Shown here one piece after another: positions 26,273 through 37,847 of a DNA stretch of 64,000 bases. This DNA comes from Virgibacillus dokdonensis (GTDB lineage: Bacteria > Bacillota > Bacilli > Bacillales > Amphibacillaceae). The translations under genes were made by a program, and so were the position numbers. The notes beneath the pieces are model-generated. The model saw nothing but the letters and a program-made list of their open reading frames with translations. It was not told the DNA's origin and searched no databases. Positions within the stretch are counted from its first letter, which is position 1, and each line of letters starts with the position of its first letter. Location: positions 1,706,814 to 1,770,813 of the forward strand of contig NZ_LT745763.1 in assembly GCF_900166595.1 (NCBI RefSeq), written 5' to 3'.

Positions 26273-26866
26273 TCAATCAGTCACTGTTTGCTGTTTAGAT
26301 TGATCGATTTTTTCTTTCGCTTCCTGTTCAACTATATTTTTTAATTGATTTAAAATAGCACTAAAATCGGTATGTTCGCCAAGTTGTAAACATAATTCAT
26401 ATTCTATCGGCTTCCAAGTACTAATATCGGCTTCATTATGTTGAATTTGCACCTCGAGTTTATCCAAGGCGTTTGCGACTTTTGCTTCATATGTTTGTTT
26501 GGCTTCAAATTCCATCCATAAATTGTATAGACTTCCGCCGACTTCCTCTGGTAAAGTATTTTTTATATTTAATTCATTCATTTGTTTTTGCTTCTTCGCT
26601 TCTTCGTTGTCCATGATTTCAAAAACAGGAATATCTTTTGCTTCAGCTTCTACTAGATCGTGAATGATAATCATTTTTAATAATTTTTCCATGTCTACTT
26701 TCTTGTTTAAATAAGGTTGTAATAATATGGCCATCAGTTACATTCTCCATGTATGCTCTGCTACGCTTTCTCTTCTTCCGTTGGAAAGCCAACTGTGACG
26801 TAACTCTGTTTTTAAATTTTCTCCAAGTTTGATAATTTGGTAAATCCGATGTAATGGTTCTTGCAT
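26273..26866 (-). pseudogene. HD-domain hydrolase gene interrupted by one nonsense codon
   Basis: The minus-strand frame from ATG 26866 (after a GAGGTGA site) to the stop at 26273 is exactly 198 codons and is open except for a TAA at codon 43. The metal ligands of the HD superfamily are split: the first His is in 'VAEHTWRM' just before the stop, and 'IIHDLVE' and 'ALDKLE' lie after it. The family (YfbR/5'-deoxynucleotidase-like) acts on nucleotides. Changing the TAA back to a Ser codon such as TCA would restore the gene. A restart at ATG 26734 would give 153 residues that lack the first ligand and would probably be inactive. Confidence 0.8.
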
Positions 26867-27096
26867 GATTTTCACCTCTACGTATATAGTAATAAATAAA
26901 GTTATTTTTATAATAAATTATAAAGAAATGGTAGGAAAAAGGTTTCAAAATTCATTGCTCAGGGAAAGAATGTTTAGTATGTTATAGTTAAAGTAAAAGT
27001 TCAAGAAGCTGGTTAATAAACCAAATTAGTACACTACTATGGTAAGGATTTGAACCTCCTTTTTGAACAAAATTAGCAGCAGGAAGGGGGGAGAGA

Positions 27097-28074
27097 ATGG
27101 GGCAACGAGAAAATATTATATTGTTCCCGAAATGGAGAACGGCTTTAGAGGAGGAGAGCTTACTTGCCTTAAAAGAAAAAAGATTTGCAGAGGCATTAGA
27201 AAAGCTCAATGAATTATTAAGCTATCAAGTCAATAGTTTTGAGATTGTAAGCGGAAAACTAATCTGTTTAATTGAATTAGATCGGCATAAGGAAGCTCAG
27301 GATATTTGTGAAGATGTGTTACACCGACAGGATAAACACTATTACCATTACTTACATATTTATTTAACCATTTTGTTTCAAACAAATCAATATGAGATGT
27401 TAATGGAGCAGGTGGAAGAAGAGTTTAAATTCCATCAAGTACCACAAGTGTTAAAAGAACAATTTCATCAGTTATACGAAATGAGTCGTAAATTAAAAGC
27501 AGACATGTTAGTAGAACATCAATCTGTGTTTATGGAAGAATGGGACGACGCTATTACTACACGTGATTATCAAAAACAATGGTTAATTATAGAGAAATTA
27601 CGTGTAATTAAAAGCGAACCAAATCGTAAAATGTTACACTTATTAGTAAAAGAAGACATACACCCTGTTGTAAAAACAGCTATATTAATGTGGTTACAAG
27701 AAATAGATTATAATCAGCTAGTCGATATAAAAAAATGGGGAAGAAGCATACAAGTACACCCTTTAGAGATAGAAGCAATTGGGAAGCATGCTTCAGTGAA
27801 ACGAATCAATTCGATCATAAATGAGCTTGAACAAAAAAACCCAACTTTATATGATTTGTTAGTGAAATTGTTATATCATTACATGTATGTCAAATACCCG
27901 ATGCTCCCTGTTAAAGAGGAAGCGGAACATATCGCGCTAGCCTTAAAAGCAATTGGTGCAAATTATTTAAACATAAATTTGAGTGAGTCAGGAAAGCAAT
28001 TAGATGTGAATGATTACATAGAAGATATTGAGCGTTGCGAAGCCTTGTATTCTAGTATCATTGAGGATAACTAG
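27097..28074 (+). CDS. ysoA: Tetratricopeptide-like protein YsoA
   Basis: A 325-residue helical, cytoplasmic repeat protein upstream of tig, the position of B. subtilis ysoA. TPR-like helix pairs fill about residues 15-100 ('EKRFAEALEKLNELLSYQ', 'LDRHKEAQDICEDVL'). The rest is helical without a known domain. The function is unknown, probably protein-protein contact. AGGGGGGAGAG precedes the ATG. Confidence 0.85.
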   Translation: MGQRENIILFPKWRTALEEESLLALKEKRFAEALEKLNELLSYQVNSFEIVSGKLICLIELDRHKEAQDICEDVLHRQDKHYYHYLHIYLTILFQTNQYEMLMEQVEEEFKFHQVPQVLKEQFHQLYEMSRKLKADMLVEHQSVFMEEWDDAITTRDYQKQWLIIEKLRVIKSEPNRKMLHLLVKEDIHPVVKTAILMWLQEIDYNQLVDIKKWGRSIQVHPLEIEAIGKHASVKRINSIINELEQKNPTLYDLLVKLLYHYMYVKYPMLPVKEEAEHIALALKAIGANYLNINLSESGKQLDVNDYIEDIERCEALYSSIIEDN

Positions 28075-28201
28075 AAATATATCGAAATGCTTGAAAGGGA
28101 AAGCAATTATGTTATAATGTAATGGTTGTAAATCTCGGTCTTTTAAACAATAAATGAATGTTTGAAAAATGAAGGACACAATAGATTTTGGAGGGAATTA
28201 T

Positions 28202-29488
28202 ATGTCAGTAAAATGGGAAAAGCAAGAAGGAAATGAAGGTGTACTTACATTTGAAGTAAGTGCTGAAGAGTTTGACAAAGCATTAGATCAAGCATTTAAT
28301 AAAGTCAAAAAGGATGTACAAATTCCAGGTTTTCGTAAAGGTAAAATTCCACGTGGTTTATTTGAAAAGCGTTTTGGTGTAGAAGCACTTTACCAAGACG
28401 CTGTTGACATTGTATTGCCTAGTGCATATATGCAAGCTGTAGCTGAAGCTGAAATTGAACCAGTAGATCAACCAGATATTGATATAGAATCCATTGATAA
28501 AGGCGAACCTTTAGTATTCACTGCTAAGGTAACTGTAAAGCCAGAGGTTAAACTTGGTGAATATAAAGGCCTCGAAGTAGAAGATGAAGAAGTAGAGGTA
28601 ACTGATGAAGATGTTATGCATGACTTGGAGCACCAACGTGAGCACCATGCTGAATTAGTTGTTAAAGAAGATGGTGAAGTAGAAAATGGTGATACAGTTG
28701 TTATCGATTTTGAAGGTTTCGTTGATGGAGAAGCATTTGATGGTGGAAAAGCTGAAAACCATTCTTTAGAAATCGGCTCTGGTCAATTTATTCCTGGATT
28801 TGAAGAGCAGCTTATTGGTAAAAAACCTGGAGAAGAAGTGGAAGTTGCGGTAACTTTCCCTGAAGATTACCATGCAGAGGAGCTTGCAGGAAAAGAAGCT
28901 ACCTTTAAAGTGATGATTCATGAAGTCAAATATAAAGAGTTGCCAGAACTTGACGATGAGTTTGCCAAAGATTTGGACGATGAAGTTGATACGCTTGAAG
29001 AGTTAAAAGCTAAGAAAAAAGAACAACTTATAGAGAAAAGAACAGAAGAAGCTGATAACAAAAAGCGGGAGACATTGATTGAAAAAGCTAGCGAAAATAG
29101 TGAAATTGCTATTCCTGATGCAATGGTAGAATCAGAACTAGACCAAATGGTACAAGAATTTGAACAGCGCCTGCAAATGCAAGGAATGACGCTAGAGATG
29201 TACTCCCAATTCTCTGGACAAGATAAGGATGCTTTAAAAGAGCAAATGCGTGAAGATGCTAAGAAGCGTGTGAAAACAAATCTTACGTTAGACGCTATTG
29301 CTGAAACAGAGGAATTGGAAGCAACGGATGAAGATGTTGAAGCAGAACTTGATAAAATGGCAGAAATGTACGGTGCTGAAAAAGAACAGATTAGACAAAT
29401 GCTTGGTGGTAATGCAGAAGCATTAAAGAGTGATTTGAAAAAGCGTAAAGCAATTGACTTCCTTGTAGAACAAAGTAAAGCTGTATAA
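28202..29488 (+). CDS. tig: Trigger factor
   Basis: A 428-residue ribosome-bound chaperone with peptidyl-prolyl isomerase activity. The ribosome-binding signature '[10 protein letters not shown]' is at about residues 43-52. The FKBP-type domain covers about 150-245 ('[20 protein letters not shown]', '[15 protein letters not shown]'). The C-terminal helical arms follow. TGGAGGG precedes ATG 28202; an in-frame ATG at 28169 would add 11 residues without a good site. Strong terminator downstream. Confidence 0.96.
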   Translation: MSVKWEKQEGNEGVLTFEVSAEEFDKALDQAFNKVKKDVQIPGFRKGKIPRGLFEKRFGVEALYQDAVDIVLPSAYMQAVAEAEIEPVDQPDIDIESIDKGEPLVFTAKVTVKPEVKLGEYKGLEVEDEEVEVTDEDVMHDLEHQREHHAELVVKEDGEVENGDTVVIDFEGFVDGEAFDGGKAENHSLEIGSGQFIPGFEEQLIGKKPGEEVEVAVTFPEDYHAEELAGKEATFKVMIHEVKYKELPELDDEFAKDLDDEVDTLEELKAKKKEQLIEKRTEEADNKKRETLIEKASENSEIAIPDAMVESELDQMVQEFEQRLQMQGMTLEMYSQFSGQDKDALKEQMREDAKKRVKTNLTLDAIAETEELEATDEDVEAELDKMAEMYGAEKEQIRQMLGGNAEALKSDLKKRKAIDFLVEQSKAV

Positions 29489-29529
29489 CTTATTTACGTA
29501 TAGTTATTTAGAAAACAGGGAATGATGCA

Positions 29530-29566
29530 AAACAAGGTGTGATTCTATCACACCTTGTTTTTTCCA
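29530..29566 (+). terminator. Terminator after tig
   Basis: AACAAGGTGTGA pairs with TCACACCTTGTT and is followed by TTTT. Confidence 0.9.
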
Positions 29567-29570
29567 TATA

Positions 29571-29690
29571 AAGTGAAACTTCAATCCGTGAGGGGTTAGT
29601 AGCTCAAGGATATGAAAACGAAAGAGGGGATTTAGGACTTGGTAAGCTCATAACTTCCAATGCTTGAAGTGAAAGCCTTGCAGCACCTTA
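29571..29690 (-). repeat. Structured intergenic element D, copy 1 (minus strand)
   Basis: Read on the minus strand it begins GGTGCTGCAAGGC, followed by CACTTCAAGCATTGGAAG, then CTAAATCCC, and ends GGATTGAAGTTTCACTT. These blocks occur in the same order at 44088-44262 and 50794-50957 on the plus strand. This copy is about 50 bases shorter because of an internal deletion. It lies in the 600-base tig-clpX gap, which has no gene. Confidence 0.65.
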
Positions 29691-30090
29691 GATCAGGGAT
29701 GAGCGAAAGAAATGTGTTTCTAGATATAAGATCATAAATCCAATAGAAGTAGCATGAAAAAACTTTGTAGTTACACCGTCCTTTTCATTCGACTTTCTAA
29801 TTATTCTCTTATAAAGTAATACAAAGAATGTTACATAATATACTTAAATATAAAGCTTTCTTAAAAGGAAGTTAACCTGAAAACAATATTATGAAAAGCG
29901 TGAATGATGGGAATGCTAACAAGTAGTGTATCGAACCAAATGTGACGGTGTTAGTAATTATGATGAAAATAGCATTAAAAAAAAGTATATCATTTTGTAT
30001 TTTAATTTTGATCTGATATGATGGCTATAAGTTGAAACCTAAAGAGCCATTTGCAAGGAAAGAGATTTAACTTTTAGGGGTGAAGAATAA

Positions 30091-31368
30091 GTGTTTAAAT
30101 TCAATGAAGAAAAAGGACAATTAAAATGTTCGTTCTGTGGTAAAGGCCAAGATCAAGTTCGGAAATTAGTGGCTGGACCGGGCGTTTATATATGTGATGA
30201 ATGTATTGAATTGTGTACGGAAATAGTGGAAGAAGAACTTGGCACGGAAGAAGAAACAGAATTAAAAGAAATACCCAAGCCACGTGAAATATGTGATATA
30301 TTGGACGATTATGTTATTGGTCAAGATAAGGCAAAAAAGAATTTATCTGTTGCTGTATATAACCATTATAAGCGGATCAATACACCGAAAGCTTCTTCTG
30401 ACGATGTAGAGCTAGCGAAAAGTAACATAGCTATGATTGGTCCAACTGGTAGCGGGAAAACATTGTTAGCGCAAACTTTGGCGCGAATAATTAATGTACC
30501 TTTCGCAATGGCTGATGCAACTTCACTTACTGAAGCAGGCTATGTTGGCGAGGATGTAGAGAATATATTACTGAAACTTATTCAAACAGCCGATTATGAT
30601 GTAGAAAAAGCAGAAAAAGGCATTATTTACATTGATGAAATAGACAAAGTAGCTCGTAAGTCAGAAAATCCTTCTATTACACGAGATGTCTCTGGAGAAG
30701 GAGTGCAGCAGGCTTTACTTAAAATATTAGAAGGAACAGTAGCTAGCGTTCCTCCTCAAGGTGGGAGAAAGCACCCTCATCAGGAATTTATTCAAATTGA
30801 TACAACGAATATTTTGTTTATCGTTGGTGGGGCATTCGATGGAATTGATCAGGTTATTAAACGCCGTCTTGGTAAAAAAGTAATTGGGTTTGGAGCCAAT
30901 GAAAAGCAGCAAGATTTAGACATGGGTGAGCTGTTAGAAAAGGTTTTACCAGAAGACTTATTACGTTATGGGCTTATTCCAGAGTTTATTGGTAGAATTC
31001 CAGTTATAGGTAGTTTAACGCCATTAGATGAAGAGGCGCTCGTTGAAATTTTAACGAAGCCAAAAAACGCTTTAGTGAAACAATATGAAAAATTATTTGA
31101 GTTGGATAATATTGAATTAGAATTTGAAGAGGAAGCCTTAAGAGAAATTGCTACTAAGGCAATTGAACGTAAGACGGGAGCTAGGGGGTTACGCTCCATT
31201 ATTGAGGGTATAACACTTGATGTCATGTTTGAACTTCCGTCTAGAGATGATATTGAAAAATGTATTATTACGAAAGGAACTGTAGAAGAAGAGGGTGTTC
31301 CAAAACTCGTATACCGAGATGGGACAGTAACAGAAGGAGCTAAAAAACATCCTAAAGAAAGTGCTTAA
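30091..31368 (+). CDS. clpX: ATP-dependent Clp protease ATP-binding subunit ClpX
   Basis: A 425-residue AAA+ unfoldase that feeds substrates to ClpP. The N-terminal zinc-binding domain has C13, C16, C35 and C38. Walker A 'GPTGSGKT' is at 117-124, Walker B 'IIYIDEIDK' at about 180, and the ClpP-docking 'IGF' loop near 270 ('KKVIGFGA'). GTG start at 30091 after AGGGGTGA. In B. subtilis lonB follows; here it does not. Confidence 0.97.
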   Translation: MFKFNEEKGQLKCSFCGKGQDQVRKLVAGPGVYICDECIELCTEIVEEELGTEEETELKEIPKPREICDILDDYVIGQDKAKKNLSVAVYNHYKRINTPKASSDDVELAKSNIAMIGPTGSGKTLLAQTLARIINVPFAMADATSLTEAGYVGEDVENILLKLIQTADYDVEKAEKGIIYIDEIDKVARKSENPSITRDVSGEGVQQALLKILEGTVASVPPQGGRKHPHQEFIQIDTTNILFIVGGAFDGIDQVIKRRLGKKVIGFGANEKQQDLDMGELLEKVLPEDLLRYGLIPEFIGRIPVIGSLTPLDEEALVEILTKPKNALVKQYEKLFELDNIELEFEEEALREIATKAIERKTGARGLRSIIEGITLDVMFELPSRDDIEKCIITKGTVEEEGVPKLVYRDGTVTEGAKKHPKESA

Positions 31369-31856
31369 AGCGCACCAAAACCTAGGATTTTATGATTTTG
31401 GTTGTTGGTAAGTAAAAGTAGTGATACGAATAAACTTATGCATCTTGACAAACTTCCTTGCTAGAGATGAAATTAGCAATATGTAAAAGAGGCTGACTTT
31501 TTTGGACGTTTATTATACAACTAGTCAGTCTCTTTTTTTATACTATAGGAAATGTATCATATTGTGGATCTATAGCCTTAGAAAAAACTACAGCTTGCGT
31601 AGGTAAAGATTTTTTAAACATATAACCGCCATCAGACCTTCCTTTTCCAATTGTGAAAAAAACAGCACTTAAGTTCGTCCCCCGGCTATTCCAAGGTTTT
31701 CAAACCAAATCATATCCTTACACTTTAAGAATCGGTACGGGAAAGAACATCTATGTATTGGAAATGATTTTTATAAAATATTTACAAACCACCCACTTTT
31801 CTATAGAATTTAAGAATGTATAAATACATCACTACCTATATATGGAGGTACATATG
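31369..31856. other. clpX-lonA gap with repeat fragments, no lonB
   Basis: About 490 bases where B. subtilis carries lonB. A terminator lies at 31486-31539. Fragments resembling block A (ACTATAGGAAATGTAT, 31543) and the left half of block B (AAACTACAGCTTGCG, 31583) are seen. No coding frame is present. Confidence 0.55.
31486..31539 (+). terminator. Terminator after clpX
   Basis: AAAGAGGCTGACT pairs with AGTCAGTCTCTTT (one mismatch) around a 24-base loop, followed by a T-run. Confidence 0.75.
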
Positions 31857-34193
31857 ATGACAAATGATAAAAAACAAATTCCCCTCCTACCATTAAGAGG
31901 ATTGCTTGTTTTCCCGTCTATGGTTTTACATCTGGATGTAGGAAGAGAAAAATCTATATCAGCTATTGAAAAAGCGATGATGGATAATGAATACATATTT
32001 TTAGCAGCACAAAAGAAAATCCGTTTAAAAGAACCGGAACCAAAGGACATCTACTCTATTGGGACGGTTTCTATGGTTAAGCAAATGATTAAACTGCCGA
32101 ATGGAACGATGCGAGTTTTAGTTGAAGGTGTATACCGAGCAGAAGTATTAAGATACGTTGAACAAGAGCACGAATTTATTGTAGAAGTACAAAAGTTATC
32201 CGATATAGAAACGGATCAGCATGAACAAGAAGCGCTTATGCGTTCACTATTGACCCAATTTGAGAAGTATACGACACTTTCGCAAAAAATCACACATGAA
32301 ACATTTGAGACGGTTGCTGATATAGATGAACCTGGGCGATTAGCAGATATAATTACCTCTCATTTGTCTTTAAAAATAAAGGAAAAGCAAGCACTATTGG
32401 AAACGCAAGAAATTAAAGCACGGCTAAAGATGTTAATTCAATACATATCCAACGAACAAAAGGTGCTTGACCTGGAAAAGAAGATCGGTCAACGTGTCAA
32501 AACATCCATGGAGAAAACACAAAAAGAATATTATTTACGTGAACAATTAAAGGCAATTCAAAAAGAGTTGGGAGAAAAAGACGGGAAAATAGGTGAGGTA
32601 GATGAATTGCGGGAAAAAATTCATGCTTCCACCATGCCTGAGCGAATTCAAACAGCAGCGCTTAAAGAATTAGACCGTTATGAAAAAATCCCTCAAAGCT
32701 CTGCGGAAAGTTCAGTAATTAGAAATTACATAGAATGGTTGTTAGCGTTACCTTGGAATGAGAAGACGGAAGATCGGATTGATGTGGACTTGGCAGAAAA
32801 TATTTTAAATAGGGAACATTACGGTCTGGAGAAGGTAAAAGAGCGAATTTTAGAATATTTAGCTGTACAAAAACTCACTTCATCTATTAAAGGACCTATT
32901 TTATGCTTGGCGGGTCCACCTGGAGTGGGGAAAACATCTTTAGCGAAGTCGATCGCTCATGCTGTAAATCGAAATTTCATCCGTATTTCCTTAGGGGGGA
33001 TCCGTGATGAAGCCGAAATTCGAGGCCACAGGCGTACTTATATTGGGGCTATGCCAGGAAGAATTATTCAAGGAATGAAAAAAGCAAAGACGAACAACCC
33101 GGTATTTTTATTAGATGAAATTGATAAAATGGCTCATGACTTTCGCGGAGACCCATCTTCCGCTTTATTAGAAGTTCTTGATCCAGAACAAAACGCGCAA
33201 TTTAGTGATCATTTTATTGAAGAAACGTACGATTTATCCAATGTGCTGTTCATCGCTACTGCAAATTACATAAACAACATCCCAGCACCTTTGCTCGATC
33301 GAATGGAAATTATTTCTATTACTGGATATACAGAAATTGAAAAGCAGCATATTGCAAGGCGCCATTTACTGCCTAAACAATTGAAAGAAAATGGTTTAAC
33401 AAAAGGACAATTGCAATTACGAGATGAGGCTCTTCGAAAATTAATTCGAATGTATACAAGAGAAGCAGGCGTTCGTAATCTTGACAGGCAATTAGCTTCC
33501 TTATGCCGAAAAGCAGCTAAGCTTGTTGTTTCTAAAAAGAAGAAACGTGTCATAGTAACTGAAAAAAGTTTAGAGGAAATGCTTGGAAAACCATTATACC
33601 GTTATGGTTTAGTAGAAAAAGAGAACCAGGTAGGTACTGCCACTGGGCTAGCATACACAGCGGTTGGAGGCGATACATTATCTATCGAGGTTTCCCACTA
33701 CCCTGGAAAGGGGAAATTGACCCTTACAGGGAAACTCGGTGATGTCATGCAAGAGTCAGCGCAAGCTGCTTTCAGCTATATTCGTTCTCGAGCAACTGAA
33801 CTGAATATAGATCCATCTTTTCATGAGAATTGTGATATTCATATTCATGTGCCTGAGGGAGCCACTCCAAAGGACGGGCCCTCCGCAGGAATAACGATGG
33901 CTACTGCTTTAGTTTCTTCATTGACAGGTCGTCCCGTAAAGAAAGAGGTAGCAATGACTGGAGAAATAACCTTAAGAGGTCGTGTACTTCCGATTGGTGG
34001 TCTAAAGGAAAAAACGCTAAGCGCACATCGTGCTGGTATTTCTACCGTTATTATTCCAGAAGACAATAAAAAAGATATTGAATCTATTCCTGAAAGTGTA
34101 AGAAAAGATATCACATTCGTCACGGTTCGTCATCTGGATCAAGTATTACAACATGCGTTAGTGGGGGAGCAAAATGAAAGTAACAAAAGCTGA
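31857..34193 (+). CDS. lonA: ATP-dependent protease LonA
   Basis: A 778-residue Lon protease that degrades misfolded and regulatory proteins. The N-terminal substrate domain covers about residues 8-205. The AAA+ module has Walker A 'GPPGVGKT' near 350. The protease domain has catalytic Ser in '[12 protein letters not shown]' (about 675) and Lys in '[15 protein letters not shown]' (about 717). ATG 31857 is 7 bases after TGGAGG; ATGs at 31854 and 31842 are less well spaced. It overlaps ysxC by 20 bases. Confidence 0.96.
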   Translation: MTNDKKQIPLLPLRGLLVFPSMVLHLDVGREKSISAIEKAMMDNEYIFLAAQKKIRLKEPEPKDIYSIGTVSMVKQMIKLPNGTMRVLVEGVYRAEVLRYVEQEHEFIVEVQKLSDIETDQHEQEALMRSLLTQFEKYTTLSQKITHETFETVADIDEPGRLADIITSHLSLKIKEKQALLETQEIKARLKMLIQYISNEQKVLDLEKKIGQRVKTSMEKTQKEYYLREQLKAIQKELGEKDGKIGEVDELREKIHASTMPERIQTAALKELDRYEKIPQSSAESSVIRNYIEWLLALPWNEKTEDRIDVDLAENILNREHYGLEKVKERILEYLAVQKLTSSIKGPILCLAGPPGVGKTSLAKSIAHAVNRNFIRISLGGIRDEAEIRGHRRTYIGAMPGRIIQGMKKAKTNNPVFLLDEIDKMAHDFRGDPSSALLEVLDPEQNAQFSDHFIEETYDLSNVLFIATANYINNIPAPLLDRMEIISITGYTEIEKQHIARRHLLPKQLKENGLTKGQLQLRDEALRKLIRMYTREAGVRNLDRQLASLCRKAAKLVVSKKKKRVIVTEKSLEEMLGKPLYRYGLVEKENQVGTATGLAYTAVGGDTLSIEVSHYPGKGKLTLTGKLGDVMQESAQAAFSYIRSRATELNIDPSFHENCDIHIHVPEGATPKDGPSAGITMATALVSSLTGRPVKKEVAMTGEITLRGRVLPIGGLKEKTLSAHRAGISTVIIPEDNKKDIESIPESVRKDITFVTVRHLDQVLQHALVGEQNESNKS

Positions 34194-34761
34194 AATTGTA
34201 ATAAGTGCTGTCAGTGAAAAACAATATCCAAATGATCAGTTACCAGAAATAGCTTTAGCAGGACGATCGAATGTGGGAAAGTCTTCGTTTATTAATACGT
34301 TAATTAACCGCAAGAATTTAGCACGAACGTCATCAAAACCAGGAAAAACACAAACGCTAAATTTTTATCTTATCAACAACGCCTTTTATTTTGTTGATGT
34401 CCCTGGTTATGGTTATGCAAAAGTGTCAAAAAAAGAAAGGCAAAAATGGGGCAAAATGATGGAAGAGTACTTTGAAAAGCGCCATTCGCTAAAAGCGGTG
34501 CTTTTAATTACAGATATCCGACATGAGCCCACTGTTGATGATTTACAGATGTATGATTTTTTAAAGTATTATGAACTTCCGGTTTTAATCATAGCGACTA
34601 AATTGGATAAAGTGTCTAAAAACAAACGATCACAGCATGTAAAACGAACGGAAAAAGCTTTTCAAGTGGAGGCAGGAGATCTGGTATTACCTTTTTCTGC
34701 TGAAACGGGTGAAGGAAAAGAAGAAGCATGGTCCATGATCCGCCAATATATGGAGGTGTGA
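34174..34761 (+). CDS. ysxC: Ribosome-assembly GTPase YsxC (EngB)
   Basis: A 195-residue essential GTPase in late 50S assembly. G1 '[10 protein letters not shown]' is near residue 29-38, G2 in '[11 protein letters not shown]', G3 '[11 protein letters not shown]', and G4 'TKLDKV' near 145. It starts inside the end of lonA, so the two are coupled, as in B. subtilis. Confidence 0.96.
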   Translation: MKVTKAEIVISAVSEKQYPNDQLPEIALAGRSNVGKSSFINTLINRKNLARTSSKPGKTQTLNFYLINNAFYFVDVPGYGYAKVSKKERQKWGKMMEEYFEKRHSLKAVLLITDIRHEPTVDDLQMYDFLKYYELPVLIIATKLDKVSKNKRSQHVKRTEKAFQVEAGDLVLPFSAETGEGKEEAWSMIRQYMEV

Positions 34762-34771
34762 TTTTTCATAA

Positions 34772-34822
34772 ATGATGTAAAGGGGGCTCTTTTTATACGA
34801 GCGCCCTTCCATTTCATCATTT
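34772..34822. terminator. Bidirectional terminator between ysxC and the membrane gene
   Basis: AAATGATG and CATCATTT bracket an inner GGG-GC/GC-CCC stem; T- and A-rich flanks occur on both sides. Confidence 0.7.
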
Positions 34823-34830
34823 ATCTATGT

Positions 34831-35313
34831 TTATTTCCGTTTCGTTAATAAAAACAAGCCAAAAATAATTAACAAAACAGGCCAAAAACGTTCCATTACA
34901 TCTACAATTGTATAGATCCAATTAAACCAGCTAGGAAGTTGTACTGAAAACATCATGACCAAAGAAAAAGCTGTCAACAATATTCCTGGTATCAAACCTT
35001 CTTTCGTTTGTAAAAAACGAACTATAAATGCGACGCCTACAATAAGTACATACATAGCCCAATGATCAATCCAAAAAGAATAGTAAGCTAGACCGTAAAA
35101 ATGAATGCCTAATCCTAACAAAATAGTACCGCTAAACAAATTCTGGTAATTTTTTGTAATATAACTATGGATTAACAAAACAAGTCCAATTATAATGATT
35201 ATTGTTTGCCATGAATAAAAGTTGTTCAAGATAGGGATATTTAATTGTTTAAGTAAAAAAAACAAACCTATACCGATAAGAAGATACGCGGTAAGCGTGT
35301 TTTGTTTTTTCAA
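34831..35313 (-). CDS. LiaF/DUF5668-like four-helix membrane protein
   Basis: A 160-residue protein with about five hydrophobic segments (start 'LIGIGLFFLLKQL', end 'FWPVLLIIFGLFLLT'). The repeated 'G-L-F-LL' helices followed by 'FWPVLLI--G' are typical of LiaI/LiaF-type membrane domains (DUF5668). There is no soluble LiaF C-terminus. It occupies the ysxC-hemA gap, where B. subtilis has the membrane gene ysxD, but I cannot confirm orthology. AGGTGA precedes the ATG; it is divergent from hemA. Confidence 0.65.
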   Translation of the reverse strand: MKKQNTLTAYLLIGIGLFFLLKQLNIPILNNFYSWQTIIIIIGLVLLIHSYITKNYQNLFSGTILLGLGIHFYGLAYYSFWIDHWAMYVLIVGVAFIVRFLQTKEGLIPGILLTAFSLVMMFSVQLPSWFNWIYTIVDVMERFWPVLLIIFGLFLLTKRK

Positions 35314-35622
35314 GTAATCACCTCTGATATGTAGTTCGAATGCTTGCTTCTTTACTTTTGTTGTGATAAAGTACAGACGTGTTATGCACTATGGCTTATA
35401 CGTTATATGCTACCATAATGTTTCAGATTATGTTCACATTTTATTAAATTGTAACGGAATATACATGTTATAATAGTATTTAGAAATGATGTTATTTTAT
35501 ATTTATTATTAATTGGTCATTTATCCTGTTATGCTTGATTAAAAAATTAGTCCAAACTATACGGATAATACCTATTTTTGTAACAGCTATGGAAGTTTCA
35601 TTTTATTTGGGGGTAGATGGTT

Positions 35623-36993
35623 GTGCATATTTTAAAGGTGGGTTTTAATTATAAAACAGCCCCTGTAGAAATTAGGGAAAAGCTTGCCTTTTCGGAAGAT
35701 CATGTTCACGAGGCCATGGTCGCTTTGAATGGGCAAAAAAGTATTTTAGAAAATGTTATTGTTTCCACTTGTAATCGTACAGAAATTTTTGCAGTAGTAG
35801 ATCAGTTGCATACAGGGCGATACTATATCAAGCAGTTTTTAGCTGATTGGTTCGACGAGGAGAAAGCTAGTTTTTCTTCATTTTTGCAAATTGCTGAAAA
35901 TGACGGAGCGATGGAGCATTTATTTCGTGTAATTACAGGATTGGATTCTATGGTATTAGGGGAAACGCAAATCTTGGGTCAAGTGAAGCAGGCGTTTTTA
36001 ACTGCGCAAAAAATGGGGACAACTGGTACTGTGTTGAATGAATTATTTAAACAGGCTATTACGTTTGGTAAGCGTGTACAGAAAGATACGGCAATTGGTA
36101 AACAAGCAGTATCTGTTAGTTATGCAGCTGTTGAGCTAGCAAAGAAAATTTTTGGCGACTTAAAGAAAAAACGTGTTGTTATACTAGGAGCGGGAAAAAT
36201 GGGGGAACTTGCTGTTAAAAATTTACAAGGTTCCGGAGCGAACGACATTACAGTGGTAAATCGTACAAAAGAAAAAGCAGATGCGTTGGCTAAAAAGTTT
36301 GCAGCACGCGCTGAAACAATCGACAGGTTACCTATCGTATTACAAGAAGCTGATATTCTGATTACTTCTACCGGTTCCACATCTGTCATCCTATCAAAAG
36401 AATTGATGGAAGCAGTGCAAAAAGAGCGCAAGGGGAACCCTTTATTTTTAGTAGACATTGCAGTTCCGCGCGACATTGACCCTTCTGTAAGTGAATTAGA
36501 AAATACTTTCTTGTATGATATCGATGATCTGCAACATATTGTTGATGAAAATTTAGAAGCAAGAAAAGAAGCAGCAGAGCAAATTGAGCTGATGTTTGAA
36601 AGTGAAATTGTTGCATTTAAAGAATGGTTAAAGACATTAGGTGTTGTACCGATTATTTCGGCTTTACGGCAGAAAGCACTTTCCATACAAATGGAAACAG
36701 TGAAAAGTATTGAAAGAAAAATGCCTGATCTCACAGAAAGAGAGAAAAAGATCATTAACAAACATACGAAAAGTATCGTCAATCAGTTGCTAAAAGAGCC
36801 AATTACACAAGCAAAAGAAATGGCGGTAGGTGACCGATCCAAGGAATCACTTCAATTGTTTATTGACATATTCGGTATCGAAGCAGAAGTACAAGCAGAG
36901 CTTGATAAGCAGGCAAAAAAAAATGAAACAAATAAAGCAATGAAAAATAAACAAGTATCCTTCCCACTTTTAAATAAGATGCCGACCATATAA
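35623..36993 (+). CDS. hemA: Glutamyl-tRNA reductase
   Basis: A 456-residue first enzyme of C5-pathway haem synthesis: it reduces glutamyl-tRNA to glutamate-1-semialdehyde. The catalytic Cys is C50 in 'VSTCNRTEI'. The NADPH domain has 'GAGKMGELA', and the C-terminal dimer helix follows. GTG 35623 gives 'MHILKVG', matching the B. subtilis N-terminus, and is 9 bases after GGGGG; ATG 35617 is too close. It is first of hemA-X-C-(DB)-L. A TATAAT at 35469-35474 may be its -10. Confidence 0.95.
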   Translation: MHILKVGFNYKTAPVEIREKLAFSEDHVHEAMVALNGQKSILENVIVSTCNRTEIFAVVDQLHTGRYYIKQFLADWFDEEKASFSSFLQIAENDGAMEHLFRVITGLDSMVLGETQILGQVKQAFLTAQKMGTTGTVLNELFKQAITFGKRVQKDTAIGKQAVSVSYAAVELAKKIFGDLKKKRVVILGAGKMGELAVKNLQGSGANDITVVNRTKEKADALAKKFAARAETIDRLPIVLQEADILITSTGSTSVILSKELMEAVQKERKGNPLFLVDIAVPRDIDPSVSELENTFLYDIDDLQHIVDENLEARKEAAEQIELMFESEIVAFKEWLKTLGVVPIISALRQKALSIQMETVKSIERKMPDLTEREKKIINKHTKSIVNQLLKEPITQAKEMAVGDRSKESLQLFIDIFGIEAEVQAELDKQAKKNETNKAMKNKQVSFPLLNKMPTI

Positions 36994-37009
36994 TGAAAGG
37001 AATACTCAT

Positions 37010-37828
37010 ATGGTAGAATTAAAATGGCTTTATGAATTTATATTAATCATTTATGGGTTAAGCCTGTTCGGATACTTTATTGATTTTGTTCAAGACAACC
37101 GGAGGGTAAATCGAATAGCCTTCTGGTTGCTTAGTTTGGTTTGGATCATTCAAACCTTTTTTTTATTCTACGTAATAATCATTGAAAAAAGTTTTCCGGT
37201 TGTAACCTTAAATGATAGTCTATTTTTTTATTCGTGGATTCTTGTGACGATATCATTACTAGCGAATAAACTATTTCCTGTTAATTTTATTGTTTTTTTC
37301 ACAAATGTATTTAGTTTCTTCATTCTATTGCTTTTTTTGTTGACGGACGCGCAAAAAAATTGGCAGGAGCATGCCGTCCAATTTGTTCATGAAATAGTTA
37401 TTGCACATATAACGATTGCCATTACTTCCTATGGATTTTTTACACTATCATTTTTATTATCCATTATGTATTTAATTCAGTACAAATTATTGAAGCGAAA
37501 AAAAGGTTTTAAGTGGATGTGGCGGTTTGCTGACTTGAACCAATTGGATAGCTATGCATTTAAAACAGTAACCATTGGTGTTCCTTTACTATTAATCGCT
37601 ATTATACTAGGAATTGTGTGGGCTTATGTATCTGATGCTCTATTTTACTGGGTAGATTTAAAGACAATTGGTTCTTTTTTTGTATTGGCTATTTACGTCG
37701 TTTACTTAGTCATCCGTTTATGGAAAAAGTATAAAGGGAGAACGATTGCAATGTATAATACAGTTGCTTTTCTATTGTTGCTAGTCAATTTCTTGTTATT
37801 CAGTACGTTATCGAAATTTCATTTTTAA
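37010..37828 (+). CDS. hemX: HemX, CcsA-like membrane protein
   Basis: A 272-residue protein with eight hydrophobic helices, of the cytochrome-c-assembly (CcsA/CcmC-like) fold. HemX lowers the cellular level of HemA in B. subtilis. Conserved His pairs are near '[20 protein letters not shown]' and the position between hemA and hemC supports the call. AAAGGAA site before the ATG, 16 bases after hemA. Confidence 0.9.
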   Translation: MVELKWLYEFILIIYGLSLFGYFIDFVQDNRRVNRIAFWLLSLVWIIQTFFLFYVIIIEKSFPVVTLNDSLFFYSWILVTISLLANKLFPVNFIVFFTNVFSFFILLLFLLTDAQKNWQEHAVQFVHEIVIAHITIAITSYGFFTLSFLLSIMYLIQYKLLKRKKGFKWMWRFADLNQLDSYAFKTVTIGVPLLLIAIILGIVWAYVSDALFYWVDLKTIGSFFVLAIYVVYLVIRLWKKYKGRTIAMYNTVAFLLLLVNFLLFSTLSKFHF

Positions 37829-37847
37829 AGATAGGGAGAGAATAAAC

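Noticed and set aside
29532..29560. TGTGA-TTCTA-TCACA after tig, resembling an Fnr/Crp site
   Set aside because: The spacer is 5, not 6, and the sequence is the stem of a clear terminator for tig.
35469..35483. TTATAATAGTATTTA before hemA as a PerR box
   Set aside because: The first half matches but the second half matches at only about three of seven positions; it is more likely just a -10 element.
36120..36782. 220-codon minus-strand frame opposite hemA
   Set aside because: It is the antisense shadow of hemA codons; it has no ribosome site or recognisable family.
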